Shown here one piece after another: positions 23,183 to 32,567 of a stretch of 64,000 nucleotides of DNA. Origin of the DNA: Claveliimonas bilis (lineage in GTDB: Bacteria; Bacillota; Clostridia; Lachnospirales; Lachnospiraceae); the NCBI RefSeq assembly GCF_020892095.1, contig NZ_AP024845.1, forward strand, positions 496,001 through 560,000, read 5' to 3'. The position numbers and the translations under genes are program-made. The notes under the pieces are model-generated. The model worked only from the letters and a program-made list of their open reading frames with translations. It did not search any database and was not told where the DNA came from. Every line of letters begins with the position of its first letter. Position 1 is the stretch's first letter.

Positions 23183-24808
23183 TTACCGGATCTCCCGGAT
23201 CTTTTTCCTGAGCGGAAGAACCTTACCCGGAGACACCGAAAGCTCATCCACTCCCATCTGAATAAAGGTTTCCGTCATAGAAGTGTCTGCTGCAAGATCT
23301 CCGCATATACTGATGTGCTTTCCTTCAAGATGTACATTATTAGTGACGATACGTATCATCTTGATCAGAGCCGGATGGTACGGATTATAATATCCAGCCA
23401 GACGCCGGTTTGTCCTGTCCATGGCCAGAGTATGCTGAGTCAGATCGTTTGTACCTATGCTGAAAAAATCCACCTCTCTTGCCAGTTCACCGCTGATCAT
23501 GACGGCTGCCGGTGTTTCAATCATAACACCTACTTTAATATTTTGGTCGTAAGCGGTTTTTTCTTCCTTTAATTCATCCTTTGCCTTTTGCAACACTTTC
23601 TTGGCAGCTATCACTTCCTCAAGAGATGTGATCATCGGAAACATAATGCCAAGATTGCCAAAAGCTGACGCACGAAGAATAGCACGAAGCTGAGTTTTAA
23701 ACATTTCTTCCTTATCGAGAGAAATTCTTATGCCTCTGTATCCCATCATCGGATTGCCCTCTCCGGAAAGATCCAGACTTTCTGCCTGTTTGTCCCCTCC
23801 CAGATCAGCTGTCCGTATAATGACTTTTTTCATTCCCATAGCTTCTGCTGCCAGCTTATATGTCTGAAACTGCTGTTCCTCTGTAGGCATACGTCCTCCT
23901 GACTCCATGTAAAGAAATTCACTTCGGAACAGCCCGATCCCATTGGCATCATTTCTCAATACTTTTTCGATATCCTCACGGTTTCCGATATTGGCACATA
24001 CGTCTATTTTCTGACCGCTCTGTGTAATATTTTCCTTCCCCTTCAGCCGTTCCAGCGTTTCTACTTTCTGAAGATTCTGCTTTTTCTTTTCTTTCATCTT
24101 CTCCATTGTTGTCTGATCCGGCTCGATATACAGCTTTCCGTCAAACCCGTCAATAATGACCATCTTTCCTTCATAGTCCTTTTTCAGGGCTTCTCCGATT
24201 CCGATCACAGATGGAATCCCCTTTGTCCTGGCAAGCACTGCCGTATGAGAATTAATAGAACCATACATGGTAACAAATCCCAGAACCTTCGATTTATCCA
24301 GCCTCACAGCCTCACTGGGATAGAGGTCTCTGGCCGCCATGATAAATGGTTCATCCATAAACATTCTGTCTTTTCGGCTTCTTGACAGAATCCTTAACAC
24401 TCTGGCGGCAACATCATGAATATCCGCTTCATGACCGCGAACATAACTTTCTGCTCTGGAAGAAAAGACCTTAAGAAAATTTTCTATGGAAACTTTAACC
24501 GCATACTCCGCATTCAGTTTCTGTTCTGTAATCGTGCGGATCACAGGATTGATAAACTCCTCGTCCTCCAGGACCATCTGCTGCATTTCAAATATCATCG
24601 CATTGGCCTCACCCAACTCGCCCGCTGACTCATCGTAAAGCTCCTGCAGCTCTGACGCTGCTCTTTTTCGCGCTTTCTGGAACCGGACCAGCTCTTTTTC
24701 CGCATCCTCTACATAAATTTTACGGATCTCTCTTTCACCCCTGTTAAAAAATACAAGACGCCCTATGACAATTCCTTCAGACACTCTTTTTCCTGTTAAA
24801 GTAATCAT
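23183..24808 (-). CDS. ptsI: Phosphoenolpyruvate-protein phosphotransferase (enzyme I)
   Basis: 541 residues, somewhat short of the usual about 570 but complete. The N-terminal HPr-binding helical domain is followed by the phosphohistidine in GSINSHTAVLARTKGIPSV and the PEP-binding TIM barrel (GIGLFRSEFLYM, IIRTADLGGDK, MMGYRGIR, IGTNDLTQHTLAMDR, and the catalytic Cys in ISICGDLA). It starts the PTS by transferring phosphate from PEP to HPr. No ptsH lies next to it, so HPr is encoded elsewhere. It is transcribed alone and closed by a strong terminator. Confidence 0.95.
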   Translation of the reverse strand: MITLTGKRVSEGIVIGRLVFFNRGEREIRKIYVEDAEKELVRFQKARKRAASELQELYDESAGELGEANAMIFEMQQMVLEDEEFINPVIRTITEQKLNAEYAVKVSIENFLKVFSSRAESYVRGHEADIHDVAARVLRILSRSRKDRMFMDEPFIMAARDLYPSEAVRLDKSKVLGFVTMYGSINSHTAVLARTKGIPSVIGIGEALKKDYEGKMVIIDGFDGKLYIEPDQTTMEKMKEKKKQNLQKVETLERLKGKENITQSGQKIDVCANIGNREDIEKVLRNDANGIGLFRSEFLYMESGGRMPTEEQQFQTYKLAAEAMGMKKVIIRTADLGGDKQAESLDLSGEGNPMMGYRGIRISLDKEEMFKTQLRAILRASAFGNLGIMFPMITSLEEVIAAKKVLQKAKDELKEEKTAYDQNIKVGVMIETPAAVMISGELAREVDFFSIGTNDLTQHTLAMDRTNRRLAGYYNPYHPALIKMIRIVTNNVHLEGKHISICGDLAADTSMTETFIQMGVDELSVSPGKVLPLRKKIREIR

Positions 24809-24919
24809 TCTTTTCTCCTGCTTTTCTAAACTTGTATATTACATTACTTTTACTTTACACGCTGGTGCCCTTCCAGTCAAGTCCTCAAAAATTGATGAGT
24901 CAAGCCATTGATCAAGATA

Positions 24920-25864
24920 TTAAACTCCTGGTGATTCCTCAAAAAGCGGAGTGGACAGATATCTCTCTCCCGTGTCAGGAAGCACCGCCACAATAGTCTT
25001 TCCCTGATTTTCCTGCCGTTTTGCAAGAACCATGGCAGCGTGAAGGGCTGCACCGGAGCTGATGCCTGTCAAAATCCCCTGTGAAAACGCCAGTTTTCTG
25101 GACGCTGCATAGGCATCCGGCGTTTCTACTTTCACAATTTCATCATAGATTTCTGTATCCAGTATATCCGGAACAAATCCCGCTCCGATTCCCTGCAGAC
25201 CGTGAGGTCCCGGCACACCGCCGGAAAGTACCGGAGAATCTGACGGTTCTACCGCCACAATACGGATATCCGGATTTTTCCCTTTCAGATAAGCTCCCGT
25301 CCCGGTGATAGTTCCTCCGGTTCCGACGCCTGCCACCAGGATATCAATTTTTCCATCTGTATCCTCCCAGATTTCCGGTCCCGTCGTTTCCATGTGTGCC
25401 TTGGGATTGGCCGGATTTACAAACTGTCCAAGTACAATTGTGCCTTCCATAGTGCTGGCAAGCTCATCTGCTTTTTCAATGGCTCCTCTCATTCCCTTTG
25501 CGCCTTCTGTCAACACGATCCTGGCTCCGTATCCCGCAAGAAGCTTCCGTCTCTCCACACTCATTGTCTCCGGCATAGTAAAGATTGCTTTATACCCTCT
25601 TGAGGCAGCCGCAGCAGCCAGCCCGATGCCGGTATTCCCGCTGGTCGGCTCTATAATGGTATCTCCCGGTTTGATCAATCCCCTTTTTTCCGCATCCAGC
25701 AGCATGGAAAGAGCTGCCCTGTCCTTAATACTCCCTGCCGGGTTAAACAACTCCAGTTTTACCAGAATCCTGGCTTTTAAATCTTCCTCTTTCTCTATCC
25801 TCTGTATTTCCATAAGAGGTGTTTTTCCGATCATTTCTTCCATACTTGTATATATTTTTCCCAT
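24920..25864 (-). CDS. cysK: Cysteine synthase (O-acetylserine sulfhydrylase)
   Basis: 314 residues if started at ATG 25864, which matches normal CysK length ([17 protein letters not shown]). An in-frame ATG at 25915 adds 17 residues and lies 11 nt after the metY stop. Neither start has a clear ribosome site, so translational coupling is possible. PLP Lys is in [12 protein letters not shown], the asparagine loop in [11 protein letters not shown], the phosphate loop in [12 protein letters not shown] and the C-terminal Ser region in [11 protein letters not shown]. It makes cysteine from O-acetylserine and sulfide. It forms an operon with metY, downstream of a Rrf2 (CymR-like) gene. Confidence 0.93.
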   Translation of the reverse strand: MGKIYTSMEEMIGKTPLMEIQRIEKEEDLKARILVKLELFNPAGSIKDRAALSMLLDAEKRGLIKPGDTIIEPTSGNTGIGLAAAAASRGYKAIFTMPETMSVERRKLLAGYGARIVLTEGAKGMRGAIEKADELASTMEGTIVLGQFVNPANPKAHMETTGPEIWEDTDGKIDILVAGVGTGGTITGTGAYLKGKNPDIRIVAVEPSDSPVLSGGVPGPHGLQGIGAGFVPDILDTEIYDEIVKVETPDAYAASRKLAFSQGILTGISSGAALHAAMVLAKRQENQGKTIVAVLPDTGERYLSTPLFEESPGV

Positions 25865-25926
25865 AACTTTGTCTGCGCCGCCTAAATCCGGAGCTCTCCT
25901 TTCTTCATTGTTCATATTATCTATTC

Positions 25927-27216
25927 TTATTTGCTTAATACACGAAGCGCCTGTCCCAAGTCATCCAAAATGTCATCAATATGCTCTGTTCCAATGGAGA
26001 CACGGACAGTATTTCTTTTAATTCCTGAATTTTTCAGCTCTTCTTCCGTCATCTGTGAATGAGTGGTGCTTGCCGGATGGATCACTAAAGATTTCACATC
26101 CGCCACATTGGCAAGAAGGGAAAAGATCTCCAGACTGTCGATAAACTGCCGGGTTTCCTCCTCGCTTCCCTTTACTTCAAAGGTAAAAATAGACGCTCCC
26201 CCTTTTGGAAAATCTCTTTTATAAAGTTCATGATAGGGATTATCCGGAAGAGAAGGATGATTGACTCTTTCAATCTGCGGATGGCTGCTTAAATACTCTA
26301 CCACCTTACGGGTGTTTTCCACATGCCTTTCCACTCTAAGAGACAATGTTTCCAGTCCCTGCAAAAATAAAAATGCATGAAGAGGGGCTACCGTTGCTCC
26401 GGTATCTCTTAAAAGAACCGCCCGGATCCTTGTAACAAAAGGCGCATTTTTTGCAGCGTCTGCAAATATAACTCCGTGATAGCTTGGATCCGGCTGGGTC
26501 AGTGCAGGATACTTTCCGGACGCTTTCCAGTCAAATCTGCCTCCTTCTATGATCACTCCGCCAATTGCTGTCCCATGTCCTCCAATAAACTTTGTCGCAG
26601 AATGTATCACGATATCTGCTCCATGTTCAAAAGGGCGATAGAGATAGGGGGTGGCAAAGGTACTGTCCACCACAAGCACGATCCCGTGTCTGTGAGCGAT
26701 CTTGGCAATCTTTTCCATATCCACCAGATTCGCATTGGGATTTCCAATTGTTTCCACAAAAAGCGCCTTCGTATTTTCCCGGATGGCTGCCTCCCAGGAT
26801 CCTTCTTCATCGGGATCTACAAAAGTTGCCGTCACTCCCTGGGAAGGAAGTGTATGTTCCAGAAGATTGTAGGTTCCTCCATATATGTATTTGCTGGCTA
26901 CAATGTGATCCCCTGCTCTGGTCAGATTCTGAAAGGTGTAGGTAACTGCGGCCGCGCCTGACGCCGTCGCCAGGGCTGCTGTTCCCCCCTCCAGAGCTGC
27001 CATTCTCTGTTCAAACACGTCCTGTGTCGAGTTCGTCAGTCTTCCATAAATGTTTCCAGGTTCTTTCAGAGCAAACCGATCCTCCGCATGCTGACAGCTG
27101 CGAAACACATAGGAAGTTGTCTGATAAATAGGTACTGCTCTCGCGTCACTGGCGGGATCCGGCTGTTCCTGTCCTGCATGAAGCTGCAATGTTTCAAAAC
27201 GATAGTCTTTTCTCAT
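25927..27216 (-). CDS. metY: O-acetylhomoserine sulfhydrylase
   Basis: 429 residues from ATG 27216 (AAAAGGAGAATACAAC). A Cys/Met-metabolism PLP enzyme of the MetY type: [14 protein letters not shown] start, [35 protein letters not shown] Lys in [13 protein letters not shown], and [17 protein letters not shown] near the end. The DPSYHGVIF segment and overall length favour O-acetylhomoserine (aminocarboxypropyl)transferase over cystathionine enzymes. It makes homocysteine directly from sulfide. An operator-like motif shared with the Rrf2 gene lies in its promoter. Confidence 0.92.
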   Translation of the reverse strand: MRKDYRFETLQLHAGQEQPDPASDARAVPIYQTTSYVFRSCQHAEDRFALKEPGNIYGRLTNSTQDVFEQRMAALEGGTAALATASGAAAVTYTFQNLTRAGDHIVASKYIYGGTYNLLEHTLPSQGVTATFVDPDEEGSWEAAIRENTKALFVETIGNPNANLVDMEKIAKIAHRHGIVLVVDSTFATPYLYRPFEHGADIVIHSATKFIGGHGTAIGGVIIEGGRFDWKASGKYPALTQPDPSYHGVIFADAAKNAPFVTRIRAVLLRDTGATVAPLHAFLFLQGLETLSLRVERHVENTRKVVEYLSSHPQIERVNHPSLPDNPYHELYKRDFPKGGASIFTFEVKGSEEETRQFIDSLEIFSLLANVADVKSLVIHPASTTHSQMTEEELKNSGIKRNTVRVSIGTEHIDDILDDLGQALRVLSK

Positions 27217-27270
27217 GTTGTATTCTCCTTTTGTCTGTGTCTGATACAAATTTTAGGGCCACTTTATTTA

Positions 27271-27300
27271 TAACATAATATATCAATTTAGTAGGATTTA
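27271..27300 (+). promoter_or_regulatory. Operator-like motif before metY
   Basis: AACATA, ATATAT and TTTAGTAGGA in that order on the plus strand, 55-85 bp upstream of metY. The same ordered blocks occur upstream of the Rrf2 gene at 27783-27815 on the opposite strand, suggesting a CymR-like regulator site. Confidence 0.45.
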
Positions 27301-27316
27301 TGCGTAAATAAAAATT

Positions 27317-27751
27317 TCAAATATAATACATCATTCCGTCCTGCCGGGACTTCTCATATTCTTTTGCCAGATCATCCAGCGTTTTTTCTTCCAGAAAACT
27401 GTTGACCTGCCGGTCGATCTCATCCCAGACAAGACGCCGTATCGCTCTTTGCAGAGGGTCTGCCGGATTCCCGGAATCTTCCGCAATAGAAAAAGGGCCT
27501 TCCAAAGCTTCCAAAACTTCTTTTACTGTAATTTGTCGGGCATCTTTCGCCAACCGATATCCTCCGCCTGATCCTTTGATGCTTCTTACGATTCCTGCCC
27601 TTCTTAGCTGGCCAAATACCTGCTCCAGATAATTGAGGGAAATATTCTGTCTCCCGGCAATATCCGCCAGAGGAACAGGCGCATCTATCGTACTGACAGT
27701 CAGGTCTACAAGAGCGCGAAGACCGTATCTTCCCTTTGTTGAAACTTTCAT
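27317..27751 (-). CDS. Rrf2-family regulator, CymR-like
   Basis: 144 residues: winged helix (KVSTKGRYGLRALVDL, helix-turn-helix PLADIAGRQNISLNYLEQVFGQLRRAGIV, wing KGSGGGYRLA). It has no cysteines in the loop where IscR or NsrR bind an iron-sulfur cluster, which fits the cluster-free CymR branch that represses cysteine genes through interaction with CysK. CysK and MetY are directly downstream, and its own promoter and that of metY share a motif. It therefore probably represses this sulfur operon and itself. The assignment to CymR rather than a generic Rrf2 is inference from context. Confidence 0.8.
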   Translation of the reverse strand: MKVSTKGRYGLRALVDLTVSTIDAPVPLADIAGRQNISLNYLEQVFGQLRRAGIVRSIKGSGGGYRLAKDARQITVKEVLEALEGPFSIAEDSGNPADPLQRAIRRLVWDEIDRQVNSFLEEKTLDDLAKEYEKSRQDGMMYYI

Positions 27752-27782
27752 ATTTCTTTTGCTCCTTATATCTTTCGCCTTT

Positions 27783-27815
27783 TATTCCTACTAAACTTAT
27801 ATATATTATATGTTT
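27783..27815 (-). promoter_or_regulatory. Operator-like motif before the Rrf2 gene
   Basis: On the minus strand AACATA, ATATATAT and TTTAGTAGGA, matching the motif before metY. It lies 30-60 bp upstream of the regulator start, so autoregulation is likely. Confidence 0.45.
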
Positions 27816-27824
27816 TAAGTTATA

Positions 27825-28274
27825 CTATGCTTTTTCCTGACTGTCAATATCTTTTTTCATCTTTTCCATTTCTTTCATAATATCTGAAATACGCACTTTT
27901 GCAGTCACGTCCAGGATGCAGTCCCATATCTGCTGCCATGTCCCCCTTGTAGGACAGACATCACAATCTATCTGGCAGTCTGCCGGGCGGGTCAGACATT
28001 CGACCGGTGCCAGAGATCCTTCCACAGCATTCAGCACGTCTTTTACATAAATTTGATCCGGGGAGCACTTAAGGGCATATCCCCCATGTGCTCCCCGTGT
28101 GCTTTCCACAATTCCTGCAGCCTTCAGAGACTTTACAATCCGTTCCAGGTACTTTTCCGACAGTGCTCTCCTCTGCGCAACATTTCCCAGACTCTCCAGC
28201 TTTCCATTGCCGGTATGCACTGCCAGATCCGCCACGATCTCCAGTGCATAAATTCCTTTTGTAGATATCTTCAT
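27825..28274 (-). CDS. Rrf2-family regulator with cysteine cluster
   Basis: 149 residues: winged helix (KISTKGIYALEIVADL; YLERIVKSLKAAGIV; RGAHGGYAL) followed by a loop with five cysteines (VECLTRPADCQIDCDVCPTRGTW plus WDC). That loop is the position where IscR-type regulators bind an iron-sulfur cluster, so this paralogue probably senses iron-sulfur or redox status. It starts 3 nt after the end of the PurF-like gene and lies directly upstream of the cysteine-free Rrf2 gene. No isc or suf genes are in the window. Confidence 0.85.
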   Translation of the reverse strand: MKISTKGIYALEIVADLAVHTGNGKLESLGNVAQRRALSEKYLERIVKSLKAAGIVESTRGAHGGYALKCSPDQIYVKDVLNAVEGSLAPVECLTRPADCQIDCDVCPTRGTWQQIWDCILDVTAKVRISDIMKEMEKMKKDIDSQEKA

Positions 28275-28277
28275 AGA

Positions 28278-29690
28278 CTATTCTTTCCCATTAAAGCAAT
28301 AGGTACAGAGTTTGCAGGGTTCTATTCCAATAGAAGCAATCAGATCATCCAGCCTGTGATAGCGAAGTGTTGTAAAATTCTGCTGCTTCCGTATTGCCTC
28401 AATCATTTTTGCATAGCGGCAGCTGTCCGGATCTGTATACTCTTCCAACACCTGTTCGGAACAGTCCTCTCCCTCCATATCCCGGATCATCCTTCTTGTG
28501 ATCAGTTCCATATCTGATTTGGAACGGGAGAAATTCAGATATTTACACCCGTACACAAGCGGCGGACATGCAGGGCGGACATGCACTTCCTTTGCCCCAC
28601 TCTTATAAAGAAATTCTGTAGTTTCTCTTAATTGGGTACCGCGTACAATGGAATCGTCGATCAAAAGCAGTTTCTTATCCACGATCAGCTCCTTTACCGG
28701 AATCAGTTTCATGCGGGCGATCAGATTTCTCTGGCTCTGATTCTGGGGCATGAAAGATCTCGGCCATGTGGGGGTATATTTAATAAAAGGCCTTGCATAA
28801 GGGATTCCCGATTCGTTGGAATATCCAACTGCATGAGCAATGCCGGAATCCGGCACTCCCGCAACAATATCCGGATGCACACTGTCTCCGTCGCGTTTTG
28901 CCAACATGCTTCCGCACTTGTAACGCATCGCTTCCACATTGACTCCCTCATAGGAAGAAGTCGGATAGCCGTAGTATACCCACAAGAAAGAACAAATCCT
29001 CATTTTTTCTCCGGGCTGCGCCACTGTCTCCACATGCTCCGGCGTAATATAAACAATTTCCGCCGGTCCCAGTTCCTTGTAATCTGTATATCCAAGGTTA
29101 ATATAAGCAAAGCTTTCAAAGGACACACAGTATCCATCTTCTTTCTTTCCTACCACAACAGGCGTTCTTCCATATTTGTCTCTTGCCGCATACAGGCCGT
29201 CTTTTGTCATCAGCATAAGCGTAAGGGACCCGTCTATCATATCCTGTGCGTACCGTATTCCTTCCACAAAGGAAGCCTTCCTGCAGATCAGAGAGGCCAC
29301 CAGTTCTGTAGCGTTGATCTGCCCTCCGCTCATTTCCTGAAAATGAGAATGTCCGTCCTCATAAGCCTTTCTCAAAAGCTCGTCCAGATTGTTGATCTTT
29401 CCTACCGTAGTGATGGCAAAACTTCCAAGATGGGACTGGATCAGAAGCGGCTGCGGCTCATAATCTGAAATACAGCCTATTCCCAGATTTCCTTCCATCT
29501 CTTCCACATCCCGCTCAAACTTTGTACGAAATGGAGAATTTTCAATATTATGTATCGCTCTGCAAAAGCCCCCCTCTCCGTGAGCCGCCATTCCTCCGCG
29601 TCTTGTTCCCAAATGTGAATGGTAATCCACTCCGTAAAACAATTCCAATATACAATCTTTCTTTGATGCAACACCAAAAAAACCGCCCAT
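28278..29690 (-). CDS. PurF-like protein lacking the glutaminase nucleophile
   Basis: 470 residues with the two-domain layout of amidophosphoribosyltransferase. The phosphoribosyltransferase domain is intact (GVPDSGIAHAVGY; PRPP loop LLLIDDSIVRGTQL). C-terminal CKLCTYC recalls the iron-sulfur ligands of Bacillus-type PurF. The N-terminus, however, begins MGGFFGVA where PurF has MCG, so the catalytic Cys is Gly. The glutamine-site HxRY motif is replaced by CISDYE. The ATG has an AAGGAGG site, so the start is not in doubt. It may use free ammonia, another phosphoribosyl reaction, or be regulatory. It is coupled to a cysteine-containing Rrf2 gene. Confidence 0.8.
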   Translation of the reverse strand: MGGFFGVASKKDCILELFYGVDYHSHLGTRRGGMAAHGEGGFCRAIHNIENSPFRTKFERDVEEMEGNLGIGCISDYEPQPLLIQSHLGSFAITTVGKINNLDELLRKAYEDGHSHFQEMSGGQINATELVASLICRKASFVEGIRYAQDMIDGSLTLMLMTKDGLYAARDKYGRTPVVVGKKEDGYCVSFESFAYINLGYTDYKELGPAEIVYITPEHVETVAQPGEKMRICSFLWVYYGYPTSSYEGVNVEAMRYKCGSMLAKRDGDSVHPDIVAGVPDSGIAHAVGYSNESGIPYARPFIKYTPTWPRSFMPQNQSQRNLIARMKLIPVKELIVDKKLLLIDDSIVRGTQLRETTEFLYKSGAKEVHVRPACPPLVYGCKYLNFSRSKSDMELITRRMIRDMEGEDCSEQVLEEYTDPDSCRYAKMIEAIRKQQNFTTLRYHRLDDLIASIGIEPCKLCTYCFNGKE

Positions 29691-29914
29691 GTGATTTTCT
29701 GCCTCCTTATTATAAAAATCAGTTCTCCTGTAAATACGTGTCTATTATAAAGGATAATTTTCGTATAGACAAGGTAAAATCTTTGGAAACTCCGGCCTGT
29801 CTCCATTGACTTTTCCTCTGATATATGTTAGTGTTAGAGAGTACAATTTCCAGACAATTCTGTAGATTGCACATATTCCAATTTATTTTTTTATTATTTT
29901 ATGGAGGTAGTACA

Positions 29915-30115
29915 ATGAACAAAGGTACTGTGAAATGGTTTAACAACCAGAAGGGCTATGGATTTATCTCCGATGAATCAGGAAATGACGTATTCGTTCA
30001 TTATTCCGGACTTGTCATGGATGGTTTTAAATCATTGGAAGAAGGCCAGGCGGTAGAATTTGAGGTGACCGAAGGCGCAAAAGGACCACAGGCTGTCAAT
30101 GTAGTAAAGCTTTAG
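29915..30115 (+). CDS. Cold-shock-domain protein
   Basis: 66 residues, one CSD. RNP1 is in KGYGFISDE and RNP2 in DVFVHYSGL, with the usual [12 protein letters not shown] start. It binds single-stranded nucleic acid and melts RNA structure. ATG 29915 follows TGGAGG; the frame is open to 29825. A leader of at least 60 nt is likely, as in other csp genes. A terminator follows at 30220. Divergent from the PurF-like gene. Confidence 0.95.
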   Translation: MNKGTVKWFNNQKGYGFISDESGNDVFVHYSGLVMDGFKSLEEGQAVEFEVTEGAKGPQAVNVVKL

Positions 30116-30219
30116 TGGTTAAAAATTAATCGAGAGTAAGATGTACCTTTTATTTATTATAAATAGCAATTCCGATTTAGATATTTAAAAGCAATACATG
30201 CGAATGCGATTAAAAAGGC

Positions 30220-30250
30220 ACCGGGACAGCATACTGTCCCGGTATTTTTA
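30220..30250. terminator. Terminator between csp and the PII-like gene
   Basis: Stem ACCGGGACAG/CTGTCCCGGT, 4-nt loop, then ATTTTTAT on the plus strand. Both converging transcripts could use it. The 30116-30219 gap otherwise shows nothing. Confidence 0.8.
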
Positions 30251-30255
30251 TATTT

Positions 30256-30942
30256 CTATTCTTCCTCTTCCTCTATCAGTCTTAACCCTGCTGTGCTCGT
30301 TACAGGCAGCGAGAAAACAAGTGATTTAGCTTTTGTCTCCATTCCTGCCTCTTTCATAATCGCCCTCATAATTTCATTTTTTTGTTCTGTCTTTGTAACA
30401 ATCAGAACAAGCTCCTTCTCCGATACCAGAGAAACTCCCAGAAACTTTTCTGCCCGCTTCATACCTACGCCTTTGGCATGAAGCACAGTGCCTCCTGCCG
30501 CCCCCGCTTTTCTCGCCGCATCCATTACCATCTCGTTATATCCCTGATTTGCAATCACAACAAGCAATTCATGTGTGGTCTCTTTCAATATTGTCTCCTC
30601 ACCTTTCTCAAAATCCTGATTCTCTGTTAAAAACATCAGTTCTCGTTTTCCGCCAATACTGCTTACCGGAACAATAAATGCAATCCCTACTCCCGGCACA
30701 TCAATCTGAAGTTCTCTTTGCAGACCTCTTTTCAGCATTTTCCATACACTGTCCGTCACTATACTTAAAATCACGGTTTTTTCTGCCACTTCCAGTCCCA
30801 GATAATCCAGCACCTCATCATTGGCCGTACCTTTTCCTAAGGTAACAATACTGACCTCTGCCTTATTTTCTTTATAAAATTCCAGAAATTCCGGTGCCCG
30901 CTTTCGATCTGTAATCGTTACCATCATAAATACTTCACTCAT
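30256..30942 (-). CDS. PII-like protein with two tandem domains
   Basis: 228 residues from ATG 30942 (AAGGGAGATATGTGT). Two similar ferredoxin-like PII/GlnB-type domains: residues about 1-110 (MMVTITDRKRAPEFLEFY ... GVGIAFIVPVSSIGG) and about 120-225 (HELLVVIANQGYNEMVMDAARKAGAAGGTVLHAKGVG ... LVFSLPVTSTAGL). Only the second keeps a clear GGTVLHA-type T-loop base. It is encoded directly after a DUF1538 membrane protein. PII-like proteins next to transporters usually gate them in response to nucleotides or bicarbonate, so a similar role is inferred. Confidence 0.75.
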   Translation of the reverse strand: MSEVFMMVTITDRKRAPEFLEFYKENKAEVSIVTLGKGTANDEVLDYLGLEVAEKTVILSIVTDSVWKMLKRGLQRELQIDVPGVGIAFIVPVSSIGGKRELMFLTENQDFEKGEETILKETTHELLVVIANQGYNEMVMDAARKAGAAGGTVLHAKGVGMKRAEKFLGVSLVSEKELVLIVTKTEQKNEIMRAIMKEAGMETKAKSLVFSLPVTSTAGLRLIEEEEE

Positions 30943-30970
30943 ACACATATCTCCCTTTGCCATTTTTCAT

Positions 30971-32548
30971 CTATAATTCGATGATTGCATCATCCGGAAG
31001 GGCATCCAGACCAAGCGCAGGCTCCATCTCTGACAATCCTTCCGTACTCTTTCCCTGCAGCTTATAGATCAACCCCATTACCTGTATAGTAATCAATGGT
31101 GTCATAGCCACCATAGCAACTACACCAAATGCATCTGTTACCACATCCCCGCCTACAGATGTACATGCCCCGATAGCAAAGGGCAGCAAAAACGTCGCTG
31201 TCATAGGGCCTGATGCCACACCACCCGAGTCAAAAGCAATAGCTGTAAAAATTTTCGGGACAAAGAAAGATAACAAAATCGCCGCCGCATAACCGGGTAC
31301 AAGGAGATAGAAGATAGAGATTCCCGTGAGAACTCTCAGCATGGCAAGCCCTACAGAAACCGCAACACTAATAGAAAGCCCTGTCTTCATCGCATTTCCC
31401 GATATTGCCCCGTCCGTCAGCTCCTCTACCTGTTTCGTCAGTACATAGACGGCCGGCTCAGCAATAACAATGAAATATCCGATCAACATACCGATGGGGA
31501 TAATGATCCAGCGATATGGAAGCTGCGCTATAAGCTGTCCCAAATAATTTCCGGCCGGCATAAATCCTACATTTACTCCTGTAAGAAATAGTACAAGGCC
31601 AATATAAGTATAAAAAAGACCTACAAGAATTTTAATGAGCGATCTTTTTTTGAGTCGCAGAGAAAAAATTTGAAAAAGCCCAAAAAATACTACTATAGGA
31701 AGTAAGGAAACTGCAATTTCCTGAAAATACTCCGGCAAAGCATGGAGAAATAACTGACCCAATTCCACAGAATCCCCTACCTCCGTAATTCTGCTGGCTG
31801 TGTAATATCCTCCGTCAGACTGGTAAATCATACCTAAAAGAAGAACCGCAAGAATAGGGCCGATAGAACAAAGAGCCACCAACCCAAAGCTGTCGTCTGC
31901 CGCATGCTTATCGCTTCGTATAGAAGAAATACCGATACCAAGGGCCATAATAAACGGGACTGTCATTGGTCCCGTGGTTACACCTCCGGAATCAAAAGCC
32001 ACTGCAAGAAATTCCTTTGGAGTAAAAAGTGCAAGCCCGAAAACTACCGCATAGAATACCACCAGAAGAGGCGGCAGCGGAACAGAAAACAAAATACGCA
32101 GCAGAGCTACCACAAGAAAAATCCCCACTCCAACTGCTACTGCTATGACAATGACCATGTTCGGCACCGATGGTACCTGCTCTGCCAAAACCTGAAGATC
32201 CGGTTCGGATATCGTAATAATAAAGCCCAGAACAAATCCCAGAACCACCATGATCCAAAGCTTTTTTGATCTGGTCATACTGCTGCCGACCCGCTCCCCC
32301 ATGGGGGTCATCGCCATCTCTGCCCCCAGTGTAAAGAACATCATTCCGATGACCAGCATCACTGCCCCTATTATGTACTCCAGCATAATACTGGGTGACA
32401 TAGGCGCGATTGAAAAGCACAGTAACAGCACGATAACCATAATTGGCACAACTGCACTTACTGCTTCTTTACATTTCTCTTTCAAATTTTGTTTCAATTC
32501 TATCCTGTGAAACTTTGCTTCTGTGTGTGATAGATTGCTTTTGCTCAA
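30971..32548 (-). CDS. DUF1538 membrane protein with internal duplication
   Basis: 525 residues with about 12 or more membrane segments in two repeated halves. Each half contains the same signature, AFDSGGVTTGPMTVPF (about residue 188) and AFDSGGVASGPMTATF (about residue 438), and each has an ISEPDLQVL or IAEPAVYVL segment. This duplication suggests an inverted-repeat transporter with two pseudo-symmetric substrate or ion sites. Start is TTG 32548 after AAAGGGGCAG. It lies between a MarR regulator (19 nt upstream) and a tandem PII-like gene (28 nt downstream). Function of DUF1538 is not established; a regulated ion or small-solute carrier is inferred. Confidence 0.8.
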   Translation of the reverse strand: MSKSNLSHTEAKFHRIELKQNLKEKCKEAVSAVVPIMVIVLLLCFSIAPMSPSIMLEYIIGAVMLVIGMMFFTLGAEMAMTPMGERVGSSMTRSKKLWIMVVLGFVLGFIITISEPDLQVLAEQVPSVPNMVIVIAVAVGVGIFLVVALLRILFSVPLPPLLVVFYAVVFGLALFTPKEFLAVAFDSGGVTTGPMTVPFIMALGIGISSIRSDKHAADDSFGLVALCSIGPILAVLLLGMIYQSDGGYYTASRITEVGDSVELGQLFLHALPEYFQEIAVSLLPIVVFFGLFQIFSLRLKKRSLIKILVGLFYTYIGLVLFLTGVNVGFMPAGNYLGQLIAQLPYRWIIIPIGMLIGYFIVIAEPAVYVLTKQVEELTDGAISGNAMKTGLSISVAVSVGLAMLRVLTGISIFYLLVPGYAAAILLSFFVPKIFTAIAFDSGGVASGPMTATFLLPFAIGACTSVGGDVVTDAFGVVAMVAMTPLITIQVMGLIYKLQGKSTEGLSEMEPALGLDALPDDAIIEL

Positions 32549-32567
32549 AAAACTGCCCCTTTCTACT

